Positions 7,573 through 15,699 of a stretch of 32,166 bases of DNA are shown here, one piece after another. How positions within the stretch are numbered: the first letter of the stretch is position 1; each line of letters opens with the position of its first letter. The DNA comes from Singulisphaera sp. GP187 (GTDB taxonomy: Bacteria > Planctomycetota > Phycisphaerae > Phycisphaerales > SM1A02): contig CAMBMO010000025.1 of assembly GCA_945868805.1 (NCBI GenBank), forward strand, positions 1 to 32,166, given 5' to 3'. The translations under genes and the position numbers were made by a program. The notes under the pieces were generated by a model, which was not told the origin of the DNA, made no database searches, and saw only the letters and a program-made list of their open reading frames with translations.

Positions 7573-9317
7573 TCGAGCTGTGGATTGGCGTCGCGAAACC
7601 TTCGGATCGAATCGAGTTTCATGAAGAAAATCTCGACGAGTTCTGGGTCGAAGTGGCGACCCGACTCGGACTGAATCAACTGCAATACTTGTTCTTCCGA
7701 CCATGCCGGTTTGTAGCAGCGGTGGGTGCTTAATGCGTCGAAGACATCGGCGAGTCCAACGATTCGTGCGAAGAGTGGGATCTCCTCGCCACGACGACCG
7801 CGCAACACGCCATCTTCCAACACTCCTGGATAACCGCTCCCATCCCATTTCTCGTGATGCAGGAGCGCGACCTCGCGAGCTGCCTCGTCAAAATCGGATG
7901 GATCGTGCGAGAAGTACTCCCCGCCGATTCGCGTGTGGCGCTTGACCTCTTCGAATTCGGCCGGGTCGAGTCGTCCAGGTTTGTTGAGGAGCGTTTCCGA
8001 AATGCCGATTTTTCCAACATCGTGCAGTTTCGCCGCCGTTCGCAATCGGTCGCGTTGCCGTTCGAATGCGGATCCCTCGAGCCCACGACGACGAGCCCAC
8101 TCTTCGAAGATGACCGACGAGTACGCAGCGACGCACTCGATGTGGCGTCTCGTTTCTGCGGGATCGCGAATCTCGGCCATTCGAATCATCCGCAGGATCG
8201 TGTTCTCGACCAGATTCGCGCGTTCGATTGCGACGGTCGCGACGCTTGCGAAGTGTTCGAGGAGCTGGATGTCTTGCTCTGGAAAGCCAGCGAGAAGGCT
8301 TCCATCTCGCGACATTGGATTGATGAGTTCGATCACTCCAAGAATCTTTCCGCTCTGGTTCTTCAGTGGCATTGCGATCAAGGTCTGGGTGCGGTATCCA
8401 AGAAGTTGATCGAACGATGAATCGAATCGATAGGGGGATTCGACAGGAATTCGATAGCAGTCGGGGATGTGCAGTGCCTGCCCGGTAAGGCACACCCAAC
8501 CGGCGAGACTTCGATCGGTGATTGGAACACGAAAGCTCGAGACATGTGGCGTTTCGCCCGTGAGTGTTCGATTTGCGATCGGTTCGTTTTGAAAGAACGC
8601 GAATCGGAGCGCGTCCCCTTCGCGCAGGAAAATCGTTCCCGCTTGCGAGTGGAGCAAGTGGCGCGCCTCCGAGAGGATTCGTTCCATCAGGAGATGGAAG
8701 TCGTGAATCTGGTTGAGCTCGATGCCGATCTGCATCAATCCGCTGACCCGCATTCTCCATTGCTGGTCGACTGGATTTTCATCGCGCTCGGCGAGAATGC
8801 GACGACTCTCTTCAAGTGCCCGGTTGGCGCTCCGAAGTTCGCTTTGGAGCGACTCGTACGCCGTTGCAAATCGATTGCGCCGCAGCAATCCCAGATATCC
8901 AGTTGAATGCGTCCGAATGCGCGCGATCAATTCGGTCGTGCTGACGGGATGCACGACGAAGTCTGCGACGCCTTGGGCGAAAGATGCATCACGGATCGAC
9001 TCGGTCAGGGAGGACGTGAGCATGATGATCGGGACTGCGCCCACTTCAGGGCTACGCTTGAAACTCCCAAGTACTTCGATCCCATCGACCCCAACATCAC
9101 GCATGTCGAGCAGGATGACGGTTGGACAGACGCGAATTGCCTCGTCGACAGCGTCGTGAACGCGGTGACAAATCGTCACTCGGATCCCTCCCGCGCCAGT
9201 GATTGAAAGACTCAACGGATTTGTGGGAGAGAATGATCCACCAACAAGCAGCAGTTCGTGACCAAAGCCATCGGCTTGTTCGAGCGAGAGTCGAGCCTCG
9301 GATGGTTTCGATGCCAT
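7569..9317 (-). CDS. Receiver-GAF-HD-GYP protein, putative cyclic-di-GMP phosphodiesterase
   Basis: The 582-residue product has three parts. Residues 20-140 are a receiver-like domain with phospho-acceptor candidate D71 (VILLDMRD) and T101 (IMLTS). The usual acidic pair is replaced by VGG (25-27), and the conserved lysine by H123 (VVHPVS). After a short coiled-coil-like linker (about 155-180), residues about 190-365 form a GAF domain ending in GVIELIN and VAIERANL. Residues about 370-570 form an HD-GYP domain with H432-D433 (LHDVGKIG), HHEKWDGSGYP (487-497) and ARIVGLADVFDALS. HD-GYP enzymes hydrolyse cyclic di-GMP. Catalytic residues look intact, but receiver control by phosphorylation is doubtful. 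It starts 9 nt after the PIN-TRAM gene, and its stop overlaps the apbE start, so one transcript is likely. Confidence 0.93.
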   Translation of the reverse strand: MASKPSEARLSLEQADGFGHELLLVGGSFSPTNPLSLSITGAGGIRVTICHRVHDAVDEAIRVCPTVILLDMRDVGVDGIEVLGSFKRSPEVGAVPIIMLTSSLTESIRDASFAQGVADFVVHPVSTTELIARIRTHSTGYLGLLRRNRFATAYESLQSELRSANRALEESRRILAERDENPVDQQWRMRVSGLMQIGIELNQIHDFHLLMERILSEARHLLHSQAGTIFLREGDALRFAFFQNEPIANRTLTGETPHVSSFRVPITDRSLAGWVCLTGQALHIPDCYRIPVESPYRFDSSFDQLLGYRTQTLIAMPLKNQSGKILGVIELINPMSRDGSLLAGFPEQDIQLLEHFASVATVAIERANLVENTILRMIRMAEIRDPAETRRHIECVAAYSSVIFEEWARRRGLEGSAFERQRDRLRTAAKLHDVGKIGISETLLNKPGRLDPAEFEEVKRHTRIGGEYFSHDPSDFDEAAREVALLHHEKWDGSGYPGVLEDGVLRGRRGEEIPLFARIVGLADVFDALSTHRCYKPAWSEEQVLQLIQSESGRHFDPELVEIFFMKLDSIRRFRDANPQLD

Positions 9318-9326
9318 GCGGAGGGC

Positions 9327-10625
9327 CTATGTTCGTCGGGGGTTGCGTGCGTTCGCCCTCGAATCACGACGCAATGGATCGACACCGTGCGTTGGAGGCG
9401 AATCTGGAAGTGGTGCGCGGGGTTGAGTCGTCGCATGGGACGCCATGGACTCGCTGCTTCCTGCTGACGGCGGCTCGACTTTCGCGAAGATGATCCGACC
9501 TCCCCCGGTTTGGATGACATTGCTCACAGTGGCCGTTGCACGGTTGCCGACTTTGTCCGCACCTCCATCGATCACAACCATCGTCCCATCGGGAAGGTGT
9601 CCAATTCCTTGCCCTTCCTGTTCGCCGAGTCGTGTGATGTCGACCGTGACGGATTCGCCCAGAAAAAGCGGGGGCCGCAGTGCTGCAGCAATCTCGTGCA
9701 AGTTGATGGTCGCGACTCCGCTGATGTTGGCAACTCGTTGCAAGCCCGTGTCGCCAGTGGCGATTCGCATGTGCTCGCGCATCGCGAGGTCGATGAGCAT
9801 CCGATCGACTCCACGTCCACCTAAGTCGACTGGTTCGATTCGGAGGTCGACCTTCGGATTTCGTTGCATCTGTGCGACGAGATCGAGTCCGCGTCTCCCA
9901 CGCGCCCGTTTGTGTCGATCATTACTGTCGCAGAGCATCTGCAGTTCTTCGAGGACGAATTTCGGCACGATCAGTGGCGCATCCAGGATGTGTCCATCGG
10001 CGAGCGCTTCGATTCGTCCGTCGATCAATGTGGAACTGTCCAACAGGATTGGAGCGACTCCTCCCGCCTGCTTACTGAATTCGACATACGGGATGATCAG
10101 GCGGAAATCGTCCTTGGTTGTCAGCACGATCGACACCGAGAGATAGCAAAGGGTGATGCCGATGATCACCTTCGTCAAGCTGAGATACAGCTGAGCGGGA
10201 CCCGCCGAAATGTCCCAGGCACGCGCGATCATGTCGATCAGCGCACCAAGCGCGACGGCTGCGATCAAACCCAAACAGATTCCGAGATAGATGCCAGCGA
10301 CCGACGTCAGTCGCTTGTTCGGAGTGAGCAAGTCGAGCATCAGAACCACGGCCCCGACTCCGAATGCGGCAATGACCAATCCGATGACCGTTGGCGACCC
10401 GAATTCTTCGAGGTTGCGCGAACTTGCGACCGTCACGGTTGGAACGACCACGAGCATCGCGACAAAGATCAACCGAACTGCGAGGAGGAGAAATCGACTT
10501 CCGCGAATATCCTGCGTGTTCCCCGAGACTTTGCGAGGACTCCCCACGCTTGAGGCAGGAAACTTGGCCGATCCTTCGGGATGGTCTTGCACGAGGACGA
10601 GTGTAGTCAGGAGTGCTAGGATCAT
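9327..10625 (-). CDS. Membrane-anchored PIN-TRAM domain protein (YacL-like putative ribonuclease)
   Basis: The 432-residue product has a hydrophobic N-terminal half with about four membrane segments (near 45-65, 80-100, 108-132 and 148-168). It is followed by a PIN nuclease domain from about residue 192. Acidic metal-site candidates are D196 (LLDSSTLIDGRI), E226 (FVLEEL), D274 (VDRMLIDLA) and D292 (IATGDTGLQ). A TRAM RNA-binding domain follows (about 322-383, GESVTVDITRL to RIIFAKVE), then a polar tail rich in serine and proline. This order matches the YacL/PilT-like family, which is thought to cleave or bind RNA at the membrane. The ATG at 10625 was chosen because the longer frame would run through the SRP RNA gene on the opposite strand. 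It is the first gene of the PIN-TRAM, HD-GYP, apbE operon. Confidence 0.9.
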   Translation of the reverse strand: MILALLTTLVLVQDHPEGSAKFPASSVGSPRKVSGNTQDIRGSRFLLLAVRLIFVAMLVVVPTVTVASSRNLEEFGSPTVIGLVIAAFGVGAVVLMLDLLTPNKRLTSVAGIYLGICLGLIAAVALGALIDMIARAWDISAGPAQLYLSLTKVIIGITLCYLSVSIVLTTKDDFRLIIPYVEFSKQAGGVAPILLDSSTLIDGRIEALADGHILDAPLIVPKFVLEELQMLCDSNDRHKRARGRRGLDLVAQMQRNPKVDLRIEPVDLGGRGVDRMLIDLAMREHMRIATGDTGLQRVANISGVATINLHEIAAALRPPLFLGESVTVDITRLGEQEGQGIGHLPDGTMVVIDGGADKVGNRATATVSNVIQTGGGRIIFAKVEPPSAGSSESMASHATTQPRAPLPDSPPTHGVDPLRRDSRANARNPRRT

Positions 10626-10637
10626 CGTCGGTAACGA

Positions 10638-10745
10638 GGAGGACGGCCGGGTCCGATGGGCGGACGGCTCGTGAACCTGGTCAGGGCTTGACGGCAGCAG
10701 CCATAAGCGTCGTCGCCCGTGCCGTTGGTCGCCTGGTCGTCCTCC
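10638..10745 (+). ncRNA. ffs: Bacterial small SRP RNA (4.5S-type)
   Basis: This is the RNA core of the signal recognition particle, which binds Ffh and targets nascent membrane proteins. The conserved helix-8 strands are both present: GGTCAGG at 10679-10685 and AGCAGCC at 10696-10702. They enclose a short hairpin with apical sequence GCTTGACGGC in place of the common GGAA tetraloop. The ends pair perfectly over 8 bp (10638-10645 GGAGGACG with 10738-10745 CGTCCTCC). The inner arms GGGCGGACG and CGTCGTCGCCC can also pair. The length of about 108 nt fits the small bacterial type. An extended -10-like TGCTAGGAT lies at 10614-10622. Its place just upstream of dnaX and recR matches the order known from Bacillus. 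The end positions are approximate. Confidence 0.88.
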
Positions 10746-10788
10746 CCGTTCCCATTTTCTTGAAGCCCAATCGACCTGCATTTCACTT

Positions 10789-12441
10789 ATGACGAGTAAA
10801 CCAAACACACGAAAGCGTGCGAAGGACGCAACGCTCGATTCTGATTCGCCAGCGTTGCCCGTTGAGGCAACTGAATCGAGCGTCGAACTCTTTGGAGCCG
10901 ACGCGACCCCGGCTCCGTACCAAGTCTTCGCTCGTCGATACCGCTCTCGATCGTTCGACGAGGTTGTTGGTCAGGACGCGATCGCCCGAACCCTCCGGAA
11001 CGCGATTGCCCTCGGACGAACCGCGCACGCGTATCTCTTTTGCGGAACGCGCGGTGTCGGAAAGACCTCGATGGCACGCATCTTCGCCCGAGCGCTCAAC
11101 GCGGTCGATTCGCTCTCGCAGTGCGACGCCATTGGCGATTCGATCATGCGAGGTCAGGACTTGGATGTCGTCGAAATCGACGGCGCGAGCAACCGAGGCG
11201 TCGACGACGCGCGCGATCTCATCGCGGGCGCGGGGATGACTCCTGCACGAAGTCCCTACAAGATCTACATCATCGACGAAGTCCACATGCTGACTCAGCC
11301 CGCGTTCAATGCGCTGCTGAAGACGATGGAGGAACCGCCGCCCCATGTGAAGTTCATCTTGTGCACTACGGAGCCTCACAAGGTTCCAGCGACAATCCAG
11401 AGTCGGTGCCAACGATTCGACTTCCGGTCGATTCCAACACTGGCGATCGCGGGGCACTTGCGCAGTGTCTTGGCGAGCGAGAAGTTGACGGCCGACGATG
11501 CCGTCGTGCTTCAGGTTGCCCGGTTGGCGAATGGATCGATGCGCGATGGACTCAGCCTGCTTGATCGATTGGTGTCGGCAGCGAGCGGACATGTCTCGGT
11601 CGCATTGGCGCGGGATGTACTCGGGCTGCCCGACGAGGAATTGCTCGAGTCGATCCTCGCCGCGATCGCCGACGGCGATGCTGGTCGAGGACTCACCGTC
11701 GCGGCCTCGCTCCTCGAGCAGGGCATGTCGTGCGACCACGCGATCGACACCATTGCAGGTCGATTGCGCGACGCGCTCCTTCTGCTCGTCTGCGGCACCG
11801 AGAGCGAGTTGGTCGAGCTTCCTGCCGAAGTTCGTGCGAAGATGGCGGCACACGCCGCGAAGTTCGACGCTCCCGCGCTAGTTCATCTGATCGCGCTCTG
11901 CGACGCATCGGTTCGCAATCTGCGAGGGTCTGCGGTTCCTCGCGCACTCTTCGATGCGGTGATCGCCCGGCTGTGCATGTCTGAGCACTTCGTCAGTGCG
12001 GCCACGTTGCTTGCGGGCGATGGATCGTCGCAAGGATCCAAAAAAAAAATAATTGACGGTTCTCGCGCTCTCCCGGTTGGGCAGGACACGACGAAGTCCC
12101 ATTCCACCTTCTCTTCACAGCAGCGCGCTCCAATGAAGTCGCTCGCCGACGAGCCCGGCAGAATTGTGCCAGTTGCTTCCGTTGCGCAACCCACCACAGC
12201 GGTCACTCAGCCAACGCGAGTCGATCCTCCCCGACAAATCGATTCCGAGGATCCTGCGAATGCGACACTCAAGAGCCCGTCCGTTCGACCCGATCAAGAG
12301 AGCGATGCCATCCGCCGCCACGCGCTTGTCCGTGAGGCCGCAGAGATCTTCGACGCTGCGGTCAGCCGAGTAACGCCTCGAGCGGCGACGCGGGCCGATT
12401 CAGTTGAGTCGTCGAAAAATCCCTCGAAAGGGCAGCTCTGA
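10789..12441 (+). CDS. dnaX: DNA polymerase III subunit gamma/tau
   Basis: This is the clamp-loader ATPase of the replisome. The 550-residue product has Walker A GTRGVGKT (86-93), Walker B IYIIDE (159-164), TMEEPPPHVKFILCTTEPHKVP (179-200) and the SRC arginine-finger motif (205-207). The N-terminus is about 40 residues longer than usual before the YQVFARRYR block. The zinc module normally found between Walker A and the DG/DAASNRGVDD motif has four cysteines; here only C112 remains. Around codons 418-420 the gene has ten consecutive A residues, with stops right behind in both other frames. Slippage would give a 420-422 residue gamma-like form, while the full frame gives a tau-like form. The 130-residue extension is low-complexity but ends with HALVREAAEIFDAAVSRV, resembling the conserved DnaX C-terminal block. 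The stop is 1 nt before recR. Confidence 0.95.
   Translation: MTSKPNTRKRAKDATLDSDSPALPVEATESSVELFGADATPAPYQVFARRYRSRSFDEVVGQDAIARTLRNAIALGRTAHAYLFCGTRGVGKTSMARIFARALNAVDSLSQCDAIGDSIMRGQDLDVVEIDGASNRGVDDARDLIAGAGMTPARSPYKIYIIDEVHMLTQPAFNALLKTMEEPPPHVKFILCTTEPHKVPATIQSRCQRFDFRSIPTLAIAGHLRSVLASEKLTADDAVVLQVARLANGSMRDGLSLLDRLVSAASGHVSVALARDVLGLPDEELLESILAAIADGDAGRGLTVAASLLEQGMSCDHAIDTIAGRLRDALLLLVCGTESELVELPAEVRAKMAAHAAKFDAPALVHLIALCDASVRNLRGSAVPRALFDAVIARLCMSEHFVSAATLLAGDGSSQGSKKKIIDGSRALPVGQDTTKSHSTFSSQQRAPMKSLADEPGRIVPVASVAQPTTAVTQPTRVDPPRQIDSEDPANATLKSPSVRPDQESDAIRRHALVREAAEIFDAAVSRVTPRAATRADSVESSKNPSKGQL
12040..12049 (+). promoter_or_regulatory. Poly-A slippage site in dnaX, candidate programmed frameshift
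   Basis: Ten A residues follow GGATCC inside dnaX. In the zero frame they encode KKK then IID. A -1 shift reads AAT AAT TGA (stop 12054-12056), and a +1 shift reads TAA at once (12050-12052). An AAGGA that could act as an internal Shine-Dalgarno-like stimulator lies at 12032-12036. The design resembles dnaX of Thermus thermophilus (transcriptional slippage on A9) and E. coli (ribosomal -1 shift). Which mechanism applies here is not visible from the sequence. Confidence 0.72.
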
Positions 12442-12442
12442 C

Positions 12443-13084
12443 ATGGCGAGGCAGAGTGATGGACGCGGTCCGTATCCCGAGAGCGTCAATCGACTGGTCC
12501 AGGCTTTCTCGGTTCTGCCCGGAATCGGTCGTCGGACGGCCGAACGGCTGGCGTTTTGGGTATTGAAGGCGTCGAGCGAGGACGCACTCGTCTTGGCGGA
12601 AGCGATCGCGGCGGTGAAGCGAACGGTGCGCCATTGTCCTATCTGCTGGAATCCAGCGGATCAATCGCCGTGTCACATCTGTTGCGATGCGAAACGGGAC
12701 GCATCGATCGTCATGGTCGTCGAGCAACCGAAGGACTTGATCAATCTCGAGCAGACGGGCATGTTTCGTGGTGTCTATCACGTGCTGATGGGACGGCTTG
12801 ACCCACTCGATGGAGTCGGACCCGAGAGCATTACGGCGAGTGACCTGCTCGCCCGAGCGGTCGATTCTCGTCGCAACGCACGCGAAGTTGAGATTCAAGA
12901 AATTGTCTTGGCGCTCAACCCAGATCTCGAGGGTGATTCGACTGGTCTTTACCTCGCCGAAATTCTGGCGAAGACCTCGATCAAGGTCACGCGCCTCGCA
13001 CGCGGGCTACCATCCGGATCGCAGATTGAATTCGCAAATCGCGCGGCACTCTCGGACGCAATTCTCTTACGACAACGCCTCTAG
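12443..13084 (+). CDS. recR: Recombination mediator protein RecR
   Basis: RecR works with RecF and RecO to load RecA at gaps. The 213-residue product has the helix-hairpin-helix VLPGIGRRTAERLAFWVL (24-41), a C4 zinc finger at C65, C68, C77 and C80, and a TOPRIM domain from about residue 88 (IVMVVEQPKDL, E94, to the GMFRGVYHVLMGRLDPLDG segment). Length and order are typical. The ATG at 12443 was chosen: it lies 1 nt after the dnaX stop, with a GAAAGGG ribosome-binding candidate at 12426-12432. A start at 12404 would only add 13 residues inside dnaX. The ybaB/yaaK gene that usually lies between dnaX and recR is absent here. Confidence 0.96.
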   Translation: MARQSDGRGPYPESVNRLVQAFSVLPGIGRRTAERLAFWVLKASSEDALVLAEAIAAVKRTVRHCPICWNPADQSPCHICCDAKRDASIVMVVEQPKDLINLEQTGMFRGVYHVLMGRLDPLDGVGPESITASDLLARAVDSRRNAREVEIQEIVLALNPDLEGDSTGLYLAEILAKTSIKVTRLARGLPSGSQIEFANRAALSDAILLRQRL

Positions 13085-13138
13085 ATCTTTGTTGATCGCT
13101 TCGGGCGGGCGCGGTTCGAATCGGAGTACGATTGTCGT

Positions 13139-14659
13139 GTGAAGTTCGAACTCTCCCAGAAAGCTCAGGTGCGACTCGGTCAACAGATGAAGTTGGCGCC
13201 TCGGGTGCTTCAGTCGATGGAGATTCTGCAGTTGCCGCTGGCGGCGATGGCGCAGCGGATCGAGAGCGAACTCGAATCGAATGTTGCCCTCGAGCAGGTC
13301 GAACCAGGTGAGATGAAGGATGGATCGAACGACTTGGACAGGGGGGATTCGCCTGTGGTCGGAGAGGTCGCGAATCCTGCGCCCCTCGGGACGGATCGAT
13401 TCGTCCGTGCGCAAGAACTGCACGAGCGTATTGGAGACGATGAATCCGCCGAGAATTGGAGAGAAGTTGCGCGGCGAGAAGGCGAATTCGATCCCCGCGC
13501 GGCCGCGCTCGAAAACGCTCCATCGGGCGGTCTAAGTCTTGAGGAAATCCTTCTTGATCAATGGGCGCTCTACGAAGGATCGCCTTCGGTGATGAACGCG
13601 GGTCGCGCATTGATCGCAAACATCGGCGAGAACGGATTCCTCGTGCAAACGATCGAGCAGATCGCAGGGGAATGCACGGTGAATGGAGCAGGATTCATCG
13701 ACGAAGCTTTGCTCCTCGAAGCGCTCCCTCGACTTCAATTGCACCTTGAACCGCCTGGACTCGCGGCTCGCACTCTCACAGAATCACTCATCCTTCAACT
13801 GGATGCCACCGAGCGCAATGAACCCGGAAATCCAGATGACACCCGATTGGCCGATGCGCGACTGCTCGTGAGCGAGGACCTCCACGCGCTCGAGAAGAAT
13901 CGACTTTCAGCGATCAGGCAGCGCCACGGATGGTCGAGTGAGCGACTCGACTGTGCGCGAGAGTGCCTTCGTCACTGCGACCCTGCGCCTGGACGGAGTT
14001 TGAGAGTCGAGAGCGCCCCGATTGTTCGTCCGGATGTGATCGTCGAGTACGACGCGGTCAACGATTCGTATTCAGCGAGACTGGCAAATGGAATCCTTCC
14101 AAATCTCCGTGTGAGCGAGGAGTATCTGCGCCTTTGCAAGGCGAAAGGAACCGACGAAGCGGCGAAGCTCATGCTCACCGATGGAATTCGCAGGGCGAGG
14201 TGGTTCATTGATGCCATCGAGCAACGCGGTGCGACGCTCCTGCGAGTCGTCAACGAAGTGATCGCAAGACAACGTGATTGGCTCGACTCTGGGGGTGGCG
14301 CTCTCAGACCGTTGCCGATGCGCGAGGTTGCCAGGGAGTTGAAGGTCAACGTCAGCACGGTCAGCAGAACCGTGGCGGGGAAATGGATCGCAACTCCCCG
14401 GGGTGCTTATGAATTGCGCCGCCTCTTTGCAGGTGGCACGGAAACCGATTCCGGGAGCGACATGTCATGGGTCGCGGTCAAGGCAATCGTCGGCGAGATC
14501 ATCGCGGGCGAGGACAAGACGACTCCGCTCTGCGACCAGGCAATTTCACAAGCGCTCAAGCAACGCGGTATTCGGCTCGCCCGCCGAACCGTGATGAAGT
14601 ATCGGGAGCAACTCGGAATTCCCGCGGCGCGAATTCGTCGGATGGGTGAAACTGCCTGA
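13139..14659 (+). CDS. rpoN: RNA polymerase sigma-54 factor
   Basis: Sigma-54 directs RNA polymerase to -24/-12 promoters and needs an ATP-driven activator. The 506-residue product has the glutamine- and leucine-rich activator region I at the N-terminus (SQKAQVRLGQQMKLAPRVLQ, then MEILQLPL). An acidic spacer follows, then the core-binding region, the helix-turn-helix (MREVARELKVNVSTVSRTV) and the RpoN box ARRTVMKYRE (481-490). The RpoN box differs from the canonical ARRTVAKYRE only at the sixth position. The start is GTG, with GGAG about 12 nt upstream. The next gene begins on the last base of its stop (TGATG), so the two are probably co-translated. No sigma-54 activator gene is in the window, so its regulon cannot be inferred here. 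Confidence 0.96.
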   Translation: MKFELSQKAQVRLGQQMKLAPRVLQSMEILQLPLAAMAQRIESELESNVALEQVEPGEMKDGSNDLDRGDSPVVGEVANPAPLGTDRFVRAQELHERIGDDESAENWREVARREGEFDPRAAALENAPSGGLSLEEILLDQWALYEGSPSVMNAGRALIANIGENGFLVQTIEQIAGECTVNGAGFIDEALLLEALPRLQLHLEPPGLAARTLTESLILQLDATERNEPGNPDDTRLADARLLVSEDLHALEKNRLSAIRQRHGWSSERLDCARECLRHCDPAPGRSLRVESAPIVRPDVIVEYDAVNDSYSARLANGILPNLRVSEEYLRLCKAKGTDEAAKLMLTDGIRRARWFIDAIEQRGATLLRVVNEVIARQRDWLDSGGGALRPLPMREVARELKVNVSTVSRTVAGKWIATPRGAYELRRLFAGGTETDSGSDMSWVAVKAIVGEIIAGEDKTTPLCDQAISQALKQRGIRLARRTVMKYREQLGIPAARIRRMGETA

Positions 14660-15699
14660 TGCGCTGTCGGGGATGCGACTACGAACTCTGGAACATGAAA
14701 CCGGGCACATGCCCAGAGTGCGGTCGACCTTGGACATTCGACGACTTCCGCTTCTTCCCACGAATGGCGCAGTTTCTCTGCCCTCACTGCGAACATGCGT
14801 ATGCGGGTACCGATGAACGTGGATTGCCGGTGCCACGCGCATTTATCTGCGCGGGATGTCAGAATCCGATCGATCTGGCTCAAATGCGTGCGCTTCCTGT
14901 CCCCGGGAGCGACGGAAATCTCGCGATGGGCGACGAGCATGCGTGGAGCGAACGGGCGCGACTCGGTCGGTGGCGGGCGTTTTGGCGCATGGTCGGTCAG
15001 TCAATGTTCAGTCCAAGTCGGACAGGGTCAAGTCTTCCGCACGAACCACGATTCTGGAGCGCGGTGCTTTTCTCGATTCTCTGCGCATCGCTGGGCATCG
15101 TCATCTGTGCATTTCCTTTTGTGATTCTCATTGGGTTTGGATCAGGACAGCTCTCATCGGGATGGCAGTACGCGCTCGAACTCGTCGCGTCCTTCGGAGC
15201 ATTCGCGCTCGGAGTCGCTCTTGCCGGTCAATTGGGATTCTTGCTCTGGGGCGCAGTTACTCATGCGATCCTGTGCCTCACTGGAGAAGTCCGAAGACCG
15301 CTGCGGCACACTCTCTGCGCAACTCTTTATTGCTCAGGGGCATTCGCCATCAGCGCTGTTCCATGTTGCGGCATCTATGTCTGCGTCATCAGCGTCGTGT
15401 GGATGGCGGTCTCGATGATCAGCGCGATCGCCGTCCTGCAGAAAAGCTCGATCGCTCGTACAGCGTTGGCGGTGCTCGTTCCACCCGCCGTCGCCATCTT
15501 GCTGCTCGCCGCTTCCATTGTTTGGGCTGTGTCAAGCGCGAAGCCGTTCATTCCAGCGGTGTTCAAGCCAGTGCCTATCGTTGCGCCAGCGCAAGATGCG
15601 AGCCCCGCCACTTCGACGGACGACGAAACCCCAGCTCAGGAAAACGAGCGATCGCAAGCAGGCAATCGACCGTCTCCGGATACTCGCGAAAGTCCCTAG
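14659..15699 (+). CDS. Membrane protein with two N-terminal zinc ribbons (Yip1-like topology)
   Basis: The 346-residue product opens with two cysteine-pair modules: C3/C6 with C18/C21 (RCRGCDYEL, TCPECGRPW) and C41/C44 with C64/C67 (LCPHCEHAY, FICAGCQNP). Each fits a zinc ribbon. About five hydrophobic segments follow from residue 130 to about 290. They include a long run around CATLYCSGAFAISAVPCCGIYVCVIS, which recalls Yip1-type proteins. The last 50 residues are polar, proline- and glutamate-rich, and probably cytoplasmic. The gene begins on the last base of the rpoN stop. Function is unknown; the ribbon may bind protein or nucleic acid at the membrane. A second protein of similar design is at 26057-27004. 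Confidence 0.75.
   Translation: MRCRGCDYELWNMKPGTCPECGRPWTFDDFRFFPRMAQFLCPHCEHAYAGTDERGLPVPRAFICAGCQNPIDLAQMRALPVPGSDGNLAMGDEHAWSERARLGRWRAFWRMVGQSMFSPSRTGSSLPHEPRFWSAVLFSILCASLGIVICAFPFVILIGFGSGQLSSGWQYALELVASFGAFALGVALAGQLGFLLWGAVTHAILCLTGEVRRPLRHTLCATLYCSGAFAISAVPCCGIYVCVISVVWMAVSMISAIAVLQKSSIARTALAVLVPPAVAILLLAASIVWAVSSAKPFIPAVFKPVPIVAPAQDASPATSTDDETPAQENERSQAGNRPSPDTRESP

Noticed and set aside
10783-11853. A 356-codon frame antisense to dnaX
   Set aside because: No motifs, arginine-rich composition, and dnaX on the other strand is unmistakable.
12040-12049. A dnaX frameshift mutation or pseudogene because of the A10 run
   Set aside because: The zero frame stays open to a normal C-terminal block and stops 1 nt before recR, so the gene is intact as given.
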